Shown: piece by piece, positions 43,475 through 50,903 of the stretch
Position numbering within the stretch: position 1 is the first letter of the stretch
Layout: every line of letters starts with the position of its first letter
Assembly: GCF_011299575.1 (NCBI RefSeq)
Contig: NZ_CP049863.1
Location: 1,860,001-1,924,000 of the forward strand
Direction: 5' to 3'
Source: Leucobacter viscericola
GTDB taxonomy: Bacteria > Actinomycetota > Actinomycetes > Actinomycetales > Microbacteriaceae
Length of the DNA stretch: 64,000 bases
Notes under the pieces: model-generated
What the model was told of the DNA's origin: nothing
The model's input: the letters and a program-made list of their open reading frames with translations, nothing else
The model's database searches: none
Position numbers and translations under genes: made by a program

Positions 43475-44826
43475 ACGAGTGCTCCAAACAGTCCGGGAAC
43501 GGTCTCAAGGTAGGTCGTGTGGTGCTTCGCCGCGGCGAAGTCTTCGAGCGCGATGAGGCGACGCATCAGCGGAACCGTGGTCTTGATCCCATCGATCTCC
43601 GTCTCTTCGAGGGCGCGTGCTGCCCGGGCGAGGGCGCGATCCCGATCCGTGTCCCACACGATCAGTTTGCCCAGCAGCGAGTCGTAGAACGGCATGACCG
43701 TCTGGCCCGCGCTGAAGCCGAAGTCGGTGCGCACACCGGGGCCACCCGCGAGTTCGAGCGTTTCGATGCGGCCGGGGCTCGGCATGAAGTTGTTGTCGGG
43801 GTCTTCCGCGTTAATGCGGAACTCAAATGCGTGCCCCTCGAAGCGCACGTCGGCCTGCGTGTAGCCGAGCTTCTCCCCCGCCGCAACGCGCAGCTGCTCG
43901 CGCACCAGGTCGATGCCAGTGATGGCCTCGCTGATCGGGTGCTCCACCTGCAGGCGCGTATTCATCTCGATGAACGCGATCTCCTGGCGCACGGGGTCGT
44001 AGAGAAACTCGACGGTGCCTGCGCCGACGTACTTCGAGTGCCGCGCCAGCTCAACCGAGGTCTGCCGCATCTGCTCGCGAAGGGCGTCGGGCAGCCCGGG
44101 AGCCGGGGCCTCTTCGATGACCTTCTGCTGGCGACGCTGCAGTGAGCAGTCGCGGTCGCCCAGGTGCACCCAGGTCTCGCCGTCGCCAAACACCTGCACT
44201 TCAACGTGGCGGGCCTGCGTCACGAAGCGCTCGAAATACACATCGCTCGAGTTGAACGCTGCCAGCGCCTCGGCCTGCGCGACCTCGACGGTGCTGCGCA
44301 GATCCTCGACCGAGTTGATGCGGCGAATGCCGCGACCGCCGCCGCCAGCCGAGGCCTTGACCACGAGCGGGTAACCGATCTCTACCGCGATTGCCTCGAT
44401 GTCGCCCGCACTGTCGAGTGCACCCTCGGTGCCCTTGAGCACCGGCACACCCGCGTCGATCGCGGCCTGCCTGGCCCGCGACTTGTCGCCCATCAGGTCG
44501 ATGGCATCGGGGCTCGGACCCACCCAGGTGAGACCGGCGGCCTGCACCTTGCGCGCGAACTCGGCGTTTTCAGAGAGGAAGCCGTAGCCGGGGTGGATCG
44601 CGTCGGCGCCGGTTGTTGCGGCGGCATCGAGGATCGCCTCGTGGTTCAGGTAGCTCAGCCCCGCGGGGGCTGGCCCAATGACCACGGACTCGTCGGCGTA
44701 CTTCGCGGCGTTGGAGTCGCGGTCGGCCTCGCTCACAACGGCGACGGTGGCGATGCCCATCTCGCGGGCGGTGCGAATGATGCGCACAGCAATCTCACCG
44801 CGGTTGGCGATCAGCAGTTTCTTCAA
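43471..44826 (-). CDS. accC: Biotin carboxylase (AccC-type)
   Basis: The 451-residue product is a full biotin carboxylase with N-terminal KKLLIANRGEIAVRIIRTAR, ATP-grasp loop GGGGRGIRR and catalytic EMNTRLQVEHPISE. It carboxylates the biotin of a carrier protein with ATP and bicarbonate. Its position between the carrier gene and pxpB, rather than with acyl-CoA carboxylase beta subunits, suggests it serves the PxpB/PxpC carboxyltransferase-like pair. Confidence 0.94.
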   Translation of the reverse strand: MKKLLIANRGEIAVRIIRTAREMGIATVAVVSEADRDSNAAKYADESVVIGPAPAGLSYLNHEAILDAAATTGADAIHPGYGFLSENAEFARKVQAAGLTWVGPSPDAIDLMGDKSRARQAAIDAGVPVLKGTEGALDSAGDIEAIAVEIGYPLVVKASAGGGGRGIRRINSVEDLRSTVEVAQAEALAAFNSSDVYFERFVTQARHVEVQVFGDGETWVHLGDRDCSLQRRQQKVIEEAPAPGLPDALREQMRQTSVELARHSKYVGAGTVEFLYDPVRQEIAFIEMNTRLQVEHPISEAITGIDLVREQLRVAAGEKLGYTQADVRFEGHAFEFRINAEDPDNNFMPSPGRIETLELAGGPGVRTDFGFSAGQTVMPFYDSLLGKLIVWDTDRDRALARAARALEETEIDGIKTTVPLMRRLIALEDFAAAKHHTTYLETVPGLFGALV

Positions 44827-44870
44827 GGTGGTGTCCTTCGGTTCAGTCAGCGCGGTTCAGGCGGCGAGAG

Positions 44871-45107
44871 CTAGTTGATCGTGGCGATAACGTCGCCGGG
44901 GCCGACCATCCCGAAGTCTTCAACGGCGAAGGACTCGAGCACACCGGCGGCCTCACTGCGCACCTCGGTGAACTGCTTCATGATCTCGATAACCCCGATG
45001 GTCTGGCCCGCCTCGACCGCGTCGCCCGCCTCAACAAAGGGAGCCTTGTCGGGGGCGGGGCGGCGGTAGAAGATTCCCGGAACGGGGGCGATGATCTGAG
45101 TGCTCAT
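44871..45107 (-). CDS. accB: Biotin carboxyl carrier protein (short, biotinyl-lipoyl domain only)
   Basis: The 78-residue product is a minimal biotinyl domain without the Pro/Ala-rich linker of AccB. The acceptor is Lys44 in IEIMKQ; the usual motif is EAMKM, so the Ala and second Met are replaced. The Lys and preceding Met, the essentials for biotin ligase, remain. It would shuttle carboxyl groups from the AccC-type enzyme next door. Confidence 0.92.
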   Translation of the reverse strand: MSTQIIAPVPGIFYRRPAPDKAPFVEAGDAVEAGQTIGVIEIMKQFTEVRSEAAGVLESFAVEDFGMVGPGDVIATIN

Positions 45108-45154
45108 TGGTAATTCTTTCTGTGGGTGTTCTTGTGTTTGGTAAGTGTTGGGGC

Positions 45155-45892
45155 TTATCGGCCGTCGACAACCGCGCGTACCGCGGTCGCGACCTCAACC
45201 GAGTTGGCGGTGTCGGAGTGCACGCAGATGCTGCCGAAGTCGATGGCGAGCTCGGTGCCGTCGACGGAGAGGATCGTGCCGGTCTCGAGTGCGCGGCGCG
45301 TGCGCTCGGCGGCGGCTGCAGGGTCGGTCTCGTGGGGCTGGCGCAGAATGATCAGGCCACCCTCGGAGTTGTAGTTGAGGTCGACGTACAGCTCGCCAAC
45401 AAACTCGACGCCCTCGCGCTCGGCGACGCGCTGGTGGGCGGTTCCGGCAAGGCCAAACACGGGCACACCATAGTCGCGCGCGACCTTGACGGCGCCGAGC
45501 ATCAGTTCTTCGTCGCGGGCGAGCATGCCGTAGAGCGAACCGTGGGGTTTGATATGGCTGAGCGGCACGTCGTGCTTTGTGAGAAAGCCGCTGAGGGCTC
45601 CCACCTGGTAGCGGATGAGGCTCTCGACCTCACTCGGGGTGAGCTTCATCTCGCGGCGCCCGAAGCCGACGAGATCGGGCAGCCCGGGGTGCGCACCAAC
45701 GCTCACACCGTGCTGCTTCGCGAGGGCAACGGTGGTGTCCATGGCTTCGGGATCACCGGAGTGGAAGCCGCAGGCCACGTTAGCAACGTCGATCACCGGC
45801 ATAAGTGCGGGATCGTTGCCGAAGGTGTGGAGGCCGAGGGCCTCGCCCATATCTGAGTTCACTGAAATATCATCACGACGCTGTGCAGTCAT
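45155..45892 (-). CDS. pxpA: 5-oxoprolinase subunit PxpA (LamB/YcsF family)
   Basis: The 245-residue product has YcsF hallmarks: NSDMGEALG, VANVACGFHSGDP, GVSVGAHPGLPDLVGFGRR and HIKPHGSLYG. PxpA is the hydrolytic subunit of bacterial 5-oxoprolinase. It is the first gene of the five-gene leftward operon and is divergent from a PucR-type regulator 92 bases away. Confidence 0.94.
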   Translation of the reverse strand: MTAQRRDDISVNSDMGEALGLHTFGNDPALMPVIDVANVACGFHSGDPEAMDTTVALAKQHGVSVGAHPGLPDLVGFGRREMKLTPSEVESLIRYQVGALSGFLTKHDVPLSHIKPHGSLYGMLARDEELMLGAVKVARDYGVPVFGLAGTAHQRVAEREGVEFVGELYVDLNYNSEGGLIILRQPHETDPAAAAERTRRALETGTILSVDGTELAIDFGSICVHSDTANSVEVATAVRAVVDGR

Positions 45893-45932
45893 AGGGTCAA
45901 AGTTACGCGGAGTAGCTGAGCAAGGTTATTAT

Positions 45933-45971
45933 GCAGATGCAAGAATTTTGAATTTGAGTTTGTGCAGATGC
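45933..45971. promoter_or_regulatory. Direct repeats in the pxpA/pucR divergent promoter
   Basis: TGCAGATGC occurs at 45933-45941 and again at 45963-45971, exactly 30 bases (about three helical turns) apart, in the 92-base spacer. This is a plausible activator site for the adjacent PucR-type regulator. Confidence 0.5.
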
Positions 45972-45984
45972 CAGAGGAGCAACG

Positions 45985-47451
45985 ATGCGAGTGGCTGATT
46001 TACTGACGGAACACTCGCTGCAGCTGCGCCTGGAAACCCCGTCGGGCACCAAGCGACTCAGCCAGGAAATCGTGCGCTGCGCCCCCACGGAGCACCTCGA
46101 TCCCACCCCCTTTCTCGACGCCAACGTGCTGCTGCTGACCTCGGGCATCGGCATGAACTTCACCGAGCAGAGCATCTGGGACGGTTACGTCGAACGACTC
46201 ACACGCGTGCCCGTTTCAGCGCTCGCCTTCGCCATCGGTACCGCACACGCGACGCTGCCGAAGGGCCTCGTCGCGGCGTGCACCACCCACGACCTGCCGC
46301 TGCTCGAGGTGCCAACGACGGTGCCGCTGTTGAAGATCGACCAGCACGTCGAGAACATGCTGCGGGCGGAGCAGATCGCGCGGCTTGATCTCGGCTGGTC
46401 GCTCGCCGACGAGTGCGCCCGACTCGCCAGCCAGGGCGCCGAGGTCTCGACGCTGCTCGCCGCCATCTATGCCGCGATCCAGTCGCCGATTGCGGTGTAC
46501 GACGCATTCGGATCGCTGATCGCACAGTACCCGGAGTCGGTGACGTGGCGCACAGGATCCGCGTACTCCACCCAGCCCGACGTACTTACCGTGCCGCTGC
46601 CCATGGGGCTCAGCAATCCGTGTCAGCTCGCCGTTCGCCTGTACGGCCTGTCGAGCGAGTACGAGGCGCTTCTTGCTCCGGTGACGTCGATCCTCGCCCT
46701 GCAACTCAACCGCTCCGTCGCGGTCGACGCGAGCAGCCACCAAGACATGCTGCGCTTCGTCAACCGCTGCGTCGCCTGGTCTGAGTCGACCCGCAGCGAC
46801 GTCGCCAACGCCTTCCACGAGCTCGGGCTGAGCCGGCGGGCAGAGACCACACTGCTCGTTGCCGACATGAGCGGCGACCACGCGGCGGCGGCGTGGAAGC
46901 TGCGGGTCGCCCTGCACGACACGTTTCACGACGTGCGCGTGGCCGAGCTCGACGATCAGCTCATCGCGCTGGCGCAGTTTCCGCGCGAGGAGTTCGATGA
47001 GACGGTCGACAGGATCCTCGCGATCCGCCCCGAGCTGCCGCTGGTGCTGCGCGGTCCGACTCACACGATCGACGAGTTGCGCATCGCGCTCGTGCACGCG
47101 CTCGACCTGATCCACCACGTCACGCGGCCCGTGCTGGCGCCGGTGCTCGGCTTGAGCGCGGTCGTCGCGGCGGCCGCCGGTCGCGGTGCGCGCGAGTCGG
47201 CCGAGCGCTTTCTCGCTCCTCTGGTCGAACACGATGAGCAGCGCACCACCGAGCTGCTGCCGACCCTGCGCACCTGGTTGCGCAACGACGCCCAGCCCTC
47301 ACGCACCTGCGACGAACTGTTCATTCACCGCAACTCGCTGAGCTACCGGCTGCGCCGCATTCAAGAGTTGCTCGGCATTTCGCTCGACACCCTCGACGGC
47401 CGGGCGACCTGCCTGATGGCACTGCGGTTGGTGGAGTTGGAGCCTTACTAG
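45985..47451 (+). CDS. PucR family transcriptional regulator
   Basis: The 488-residue product has an N-terminal PucR domain (VADLLTEHSLQLRLETPSG, then LLTSGIGMNF), a GGDEF-like middle and a C-terminal PucR helix-turn-helix (CDELFIHRNSLSYRLRRIQE). PucR proteins activate purine, amino-acid or oxoproline catabolic genes when nitrogen compounds are present. Its divergence from pxpA makes the pxp/acc operon its probable target. A GAGGAG ribosome site precedes the ATG. Confidence 0.92.
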   Translation: MRVADLLTEHSLQLRLETPSGTKRLSQEIVRCAPTEHLDPTPFLDANVLLLTSGIGMNFTEQSIWDGYVERLTRVPVSALAFAIGTAHATLPKGLVAACTTHDLPLLEVPTTVPLLKIDQHVENMLRAEQIARLDLGWSLADECARLASQGAEVSTLLAAIYAAIQSPIAVYDAFGSLIAQYPESVTWRTGSAYSTQPDVLTVPLPMGLSNPCQLAVRLYGLSSEYEALLAPVTSILALQLNRSVAVDASSHQDMLRFVNRCVAWSESTRSDVANAFHELGLSRRAETTLLVADMSGDHAAAAWKLRVALHDTFHDVRVAELDDQLIALAQFPREEFDETVDRILAIRPELPLVLRGPTHTIDELRIALVHALDLIHHVTRPVLAPVLGLSAVVAAAAGRGARESAERFLAPLVEHDEQRTTELLPTLRTWLRNDAQPSRTCDELFIHRNSLSYRLRRIQELLGISLDTLDGRATCLMALRLVELEPY

Positions 47452-47463
47452 GCTCTCATCTCA

Positions 47464-47485
47464 ATGCCCCTGGAGCAGAGGGCAT
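47464..47485. terminator. Weak hairpin between pucR and the GlxA-type gene
   Basis: ATGCCC/GGGCAT form a 6-bp stem with a 10-base loop between the two convergent stops; extra CT/AG pairing is possible. Confidence 0.35.
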
Positions 47486-48432
47486 CACTCCCCGAACGCC
47501 GCCCGGTATTGCGACGGCGAGACCTTGCGCAGCTCTCGAAAGCGCTGCCGGAACGTCACGACGGACCCGTACCCGACTGCGGTCGCTGCTTCGGAGACCG
47601 ACGCCCCCTGCTCCAAGAGCGCGGATGCACGATCAATGCGCGACTCGGTGAGCCAACGGTGCGGGGTCGTGCCCGTTTCGTCTGCGAAGTGCCGCACGAA
47701 CGTACGCTCTGCCAGGTGAGCACGGGCGGCGAGATCGGCGACGCTCCAGTTGTAATCGGGGTGCTCTTCGACCGCAGCCTGGGCGATTCCGAGCGCGGTG
47801 CCGATCCCGGCTGCCGCTCGCACAGGAGCCCGCAAGAACTGAGCCTGACCGCCCGCGCGGTTTGGCGCTGAAACCATTGAGCGGGCGATGTTTGTGGCTG
47901 CCGTCGGCCCGAGCAGCTCGCGAATCAGATGGATACTCAGGTCGATGCCCGCGGCGACACCGGCTGAGGTCCAGACTCGATCCTGCCCTATGAATAACTC
48001 GTCACTCGCGACGGTCACGTTCGGAAAGCGGGCGGCAAGTTGGGGCGCGAGTGCCCAGTGTGTTGTGGCGCGCTTTCCGTCGAGCAGCCCCGCCGCTGCA
48101 AGCACAAAGGCACCCGAGCAGAGTGAGGCGATGGTTGCCCCTGCTCTATGGGCGTGCGCTAGCGCCTTGAGATAATTTCGGCTCGGTAACTCCTCAAGGC
48201 TGCTGAGCCCGGGAACGAGAACTACGTCTGCATTCTGTAACCACTCCAGGTCTTCGCCTGCGACCATGGTTGCGTTGTCTCCGAGTTTGACGGCACCCGG
48301 CTTGGCCGCGCAGTGGCGGACTCGGATCGCGAGCGGCGGTGACGATAGTCGCTCTGTCTGCCAGGTCTCGGTCATCACGGCAACGTCAAAGACTCGCGCA
48401 TTGGGTAACAGCAGCAGGGCAACATTGAGCAC
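47485..48432 (-). CDS. GlxA family (DJ-1/PfpI plus AraC HTH) transcriptional regulator
   Basis: The product from GTG 48432 has 315 residues. It has an N-terminal DJ-1/PfpI-like domain starting LNVALLLLPNARVFDVAV with the Cys elbow SLCSGAFVLAAAG. Two AraC-type helix-turn-helix motifs follow at the C terminus (SVADLAARAHLAERTFVRHF and GASVSEAATAVGYGSVVTFR). An earlier GTG at 48480 is possible, but the conserved family start and a palindrome at 48459 favour the later one. The likely target is the divergent cysteine hydrolase gene. Confidence 0.88.
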   Translation of the reverse strand: MLNVALLLLPNARVFDVAVMTETWQTERLSSPPLAIRVRHCAAKPGAVKLGDNATMVAGEDLEWLQNADVVLVPGLSSLEELPSRNYLKALAHAHRAGATIASLCSGAFVLAAAGLLDGKRATTHWALAPQLAARFPNVTVASDELFIGQDRVWTSAGVAAGIDLSIHLIRELLGPTAATNIARSMVSAPNRAGGQAQFLRAPVRAAAGIGTALGIAQAAVEEHPDYNWSVADLAARAHLAERTFVRHFADETGTTPHRWLTESRIDRASALLEQGASVSEAATAVGYGSVVTFRQRFRELRKVSPSQYRAAFGE

Positions 48433-48458
48433 GGTAACAGTGTATGGCGGGTTTCCAT

Positions 48459-48470
48459 CGCAATGTTGCG
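48459..48470. promoter_or_regulatory. Palindrome in the glxA-type / cysteine hydrolase spacer
   Basis: CGCAATGTTGCG is a 5+5 palindrome around TG in the divergent spacer. It is a candidate operator for the adjacent AraC-type regulator. Confidence 0.35.
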
Positions 48471-48516
48471 TATCTGCCACTCACGCGCACCTGCGCTTCG
48501 CGAGCAAACTTATGCC

Positions 48517-49074
48517 ATGGCCATTTCATCAAACGCAGCACTGATCGTTATCGACGTACAGCAGGGGTTCGACGACTCCGCTTTCTGGGGCGCACGCAAC
48601 AACCCCGAGGCTGAGCAAAACATCGCCCGATTGGTTACCGTGTGGCAAGCCGCGGGTCGCCCGATCGTGATGGTTCGCCACAACTCTGCACACCCCGATT
48701 CCCCGCTCAATGCCGAACGGAAGGGAAACAGTCTCAAGCCGTTTCTGACCAGCGTCGAGCCCGCACTGGCGATCACCAAGTCAGTGAATTCCTCGTTCTA
48801 CGGGACCCCTGACCTGGCCGCCTGGCTCGCCGAAGCCGGCATTTCGCAGCTCGTGCTCTGCGGTATCCAGACCAACATGTGCGTCGAGACGACCGCGCGC
48901 ATGGCGGGCAACCTCGGTTACGACACAATCGTGGCGCTTGACGCGTGTCACACCTTCGACCTTACGGGCCCCGATGGCACCGTGCTCAGCGCCGATGACC
49001 TCACCCGCGCAACAGCAACCAGCCTGCACGGCGGCCGCTTCGCAAAGGTCGTGAGCACCGACGAGCTGGTGTAG
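48517..49074 (+). CDS. Isochorismatase-family cysteine hydrolase
   Basis: The ATG at 48517 gives 185 residues. The catalytic triad is visible as Asp13 (VIDVQQGFD), Lys88 (ITKSVNSSF) and Cys122 (GIQTNMCVETTARMAG). The family hydrolyses amides such as nicotinamide, N-carbamoyl compounds or isochorismate. Next to hydantoinase-type genes, an amidase role on a nitrogen compound is plausible but unproven. It ends just before the 36-bp inverted repeat. Confidence 0.9.
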   Translation: MAISSNAALIVIDVQQGFDDSAFWGARNNPEAEQNIARLVTVWQAAGRPIVMVRHNSAHPDSPLNAERKGNSLKPFLTSVEPALAITKSVNSSFYGTPDLAAWLAEAGISQLVLCGIQTNMCVETTARMAGNLGYDTIVALDACHTFDLTGPDGTVLSADDLTRATATSLHGGRFAKVVSTDELV

Positions 49075-49095
49075 CGGGCACGGGCCGCGCGTTTG

Positions 49096-49188
49096 CCGCC
49101 CCAATCGCCCAATCGAGTGTTGCCATATTGCGGGTTGGAGCACGCTCAACTAGCAATATGGCAACACTCGATTGGGCGATTGGGGCGG
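49096..49188. terminator. Perfect 36-bp inverted repeat between convergent genes
   Basis: Arms 49096-49131 and 49153-49188 are exact reverse complements over 36 bases, with a 21-base loop that can itself fold (GTTGGAGC and GCTCAAC). The element sits between the cysteine hydrolase and NCS1 permease ends and can act as a bidirectional terminator. The arm length is far beyond normal need. The remaining bases to 49260 are a GC-rich GGCGGGAG-type tract. Confidence 0.85.
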
Positions 49189-49259
49189 GAGCCAGGGGCG
49201 GGAGTCGGGGGCCCGGGCGCGGGCGCGGGCGCGGCGGGAGCGCCCGACCCGCAGCCTCG

Positions 49260-50654
49260 CTAGACCCCCACCACCTTGATGAGTCCGGTGCGGCTCACCG
49301 GGTTCGTCTTCCAGAGGATGCCGTAGACCAGCGCAGCAGACACCGCGGTGAGAATCGGACCCCAGGTCGCCCCCACACCGGCGAGGTCGGGATTGATCGT
49401 GCCGAGCTGCAGCATGACGATGCCGATGGCGGTACCCACGATCCAGGCGGTCAGGCCGTTGCCGTTGAAGGTCTTGTAGTGCTGATCGCCAATCGCGGCG
49501 TGCTCCTCGTTGCGCCACTTGTCGAGCAGAATGTGGGTCAGCGCGATCGCAACCCAGGCGGTGACCAGCACACCCTGCCAGGCGAGGGCGATCAGCAGGT
49601 ACTGCACCACGGGCAACAGCATGAAGAGGTAGATGATCACCGAAGACAGGATCACCCAGGCGACGTTCGGCATATTGATGCGGAACACCTTCTCACCAAA
49701 GGCCCGCAGGTTCGCGGCGCCCAGGTAGTAGTTCGCGGTGTTGATGCGGGTCTGGGTGGCGATCACGACGATCAGGCCGAAGACACCCATCAGGCTTACG
49801 AGGCCGCCCGCAAGTCCGGTCTCGGAGGCGTCGATTCCGGGGATGGTGAAGGTCAGGAAGATGCCGACGAACGCAGCGAAACCGTAGGCGAGCACGTAGA
49901 ACAGCGGCCCGAACGTGACGCGCTGGTGGTACTTGATGTCCTTGCGCTTGCCGAGTGAGGCGAAGTCCATGGTGAACATCATCATGATCCACACGCCCAT
50001 GTAGCCCGCGAACGTTGCCAGCCAGCCGGGTCCGCCCATGGCGAGAGGCAGTGGCAGATCCGGAGCCTGCGTCAGCCACGCGTCACTGAACCCGTACTGC
50101 ACACCGGCCCAGATGACTGCCGCGACGAGACCGAAGAAGTAGATCGGCATGAGGATGCCATTGATCTTGTCGAGGAAGCGACGCACGCCACCGAGAATCA
50201 GCGGGGTCGAGTAGATGACCACGATCAGGCTCCACATCCACATCTCACCACCGAAGGCGGTCATGAACGCGTAGGCCACGATCGAGCCCTCGAACACGGC
50301 GTAGTAGATCGCGATGAGCGCGAAGATGATCATGGCGATCGCTGACCCCGCATTGCCAAGAATCGTGCGCGAGAACTGCGCCACGGTGGTGCGGTTATTA
50401 ATGGCGTAGCGCGACAGCACCGTGTTGATCAGGCCGTACACGATGATCGTCAACACGATGCCGATGATGGCGTTGAGTGTGCCGTAGGCGACCGCCATCG
50501 CGGCGCCGATGTACACAAAGAAAAACGCACTCGCGGTGCCGTACCAGGCCATCGTGAGCTTGCCACGACTCATTTGGTCTTCGTCATTGCCTTCGCGGGC
50601 CAGAGCGTCGGTTGCCTCGACGTCCGTGTTACTGCCCGTTAAATTGAGACTCAC
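49260..50654 (-). CDS. NCS1-type nucleobase/hydantoin permease
   Basis: Translation probably starts at GTG 50654, which follows GGAGGT by seven bases; the ATG at 50669 contains that ribosome site. The 464-residue product has about 12 membrane helices and resembles cytosine/purine/hydantoin permeases, with FEGSIVAYAFMTAFGG, then FTMDFASLGKRKDIKYH. It would import a heterocyclic nitrogen compound, plausibly the substrate of the HyuA/HyuB pair upstream. It has its own promoter space of about 170 bases after a terminator. Confidence 0.88.
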   Translation of the reverse strand: MSLNLTGSNTDVEATDALAREGNDEDQMSRGKLTMAWYGTASAFFFVYIGAAMAVAYGTLNAIIGIVLTIIVYGLINTVLSRYAINNRTTVAQFSRTILGNAGSAIAMIIFALIAIYYAVFEGSIVAYAFMTAFGGEMWMWSLIVVIYSTPLILGGVRRFLDKINGILMPIYFFGLVAAVIWAGVQYGFSDAWLTQAPDLPLPLAMGGPGWLATFAGYMGVWIMMMFTMDFASLGKRKDIKYHQRVTFGPLFYVLAYGFAAFVGIFLTFTIPGIDASETGLAGGLVSLMGVFGLIVVIATQTRINTANYYLGAANLRAFGEKVFRINMPNVAWVILSSVIIYLFMLLPVVQYLLIALAWQGVLVTAWVAIALTHILLDKWRNEEHAAIGDQHYKTFNGNGLTAWIVGTAIGIVMLQLGTINPDLAGVGATWGPILTAVSAALVYGILWKTNPVSRTGLIKVVGV

Positions 50655-50847
50655 TGTTCGTACCTCCATTGGTATCCAGCTGCTTTGCTGTCAAAAAAGG
50701 CGCCCCGATGAGCGCCCCCTGCGAGCCCGACTTCCACACCGAACTTCGCCTCGTCATCTCATTTTGGTGACCGCCAGGGCACAGCTGCACTGTGCGCCCG
50801 CCGGAATGAACGACGTTATTTCTGTCACTTGCACAATTGGGGAAGGA

Positions 50848-50879
50848 CGGGTGGGATGCTCAAAACAACATCCCACCCG
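50848..50879 (-). terminator. Terminator past hyuB
   Basis: Arms CGGGTGGGATG 50848-50858 and CATCCCACCCG 50869-50879 are a perfect 11-bp stem with a 10-base A-rich loop, 25 bases past the hyuB stop. Confidence 0.85.
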
Positions 50880-50903
50880 AGCTGAGTGGCTTAGCGTCGT
50901 TGC

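Noticed and set aside
50655..50903. Possible riboswitch upstream of the NCS1 permease
   Set aside because: Apart from the hyuB terminator hairpin I could not find a conserved riboswitch core in this stretch.
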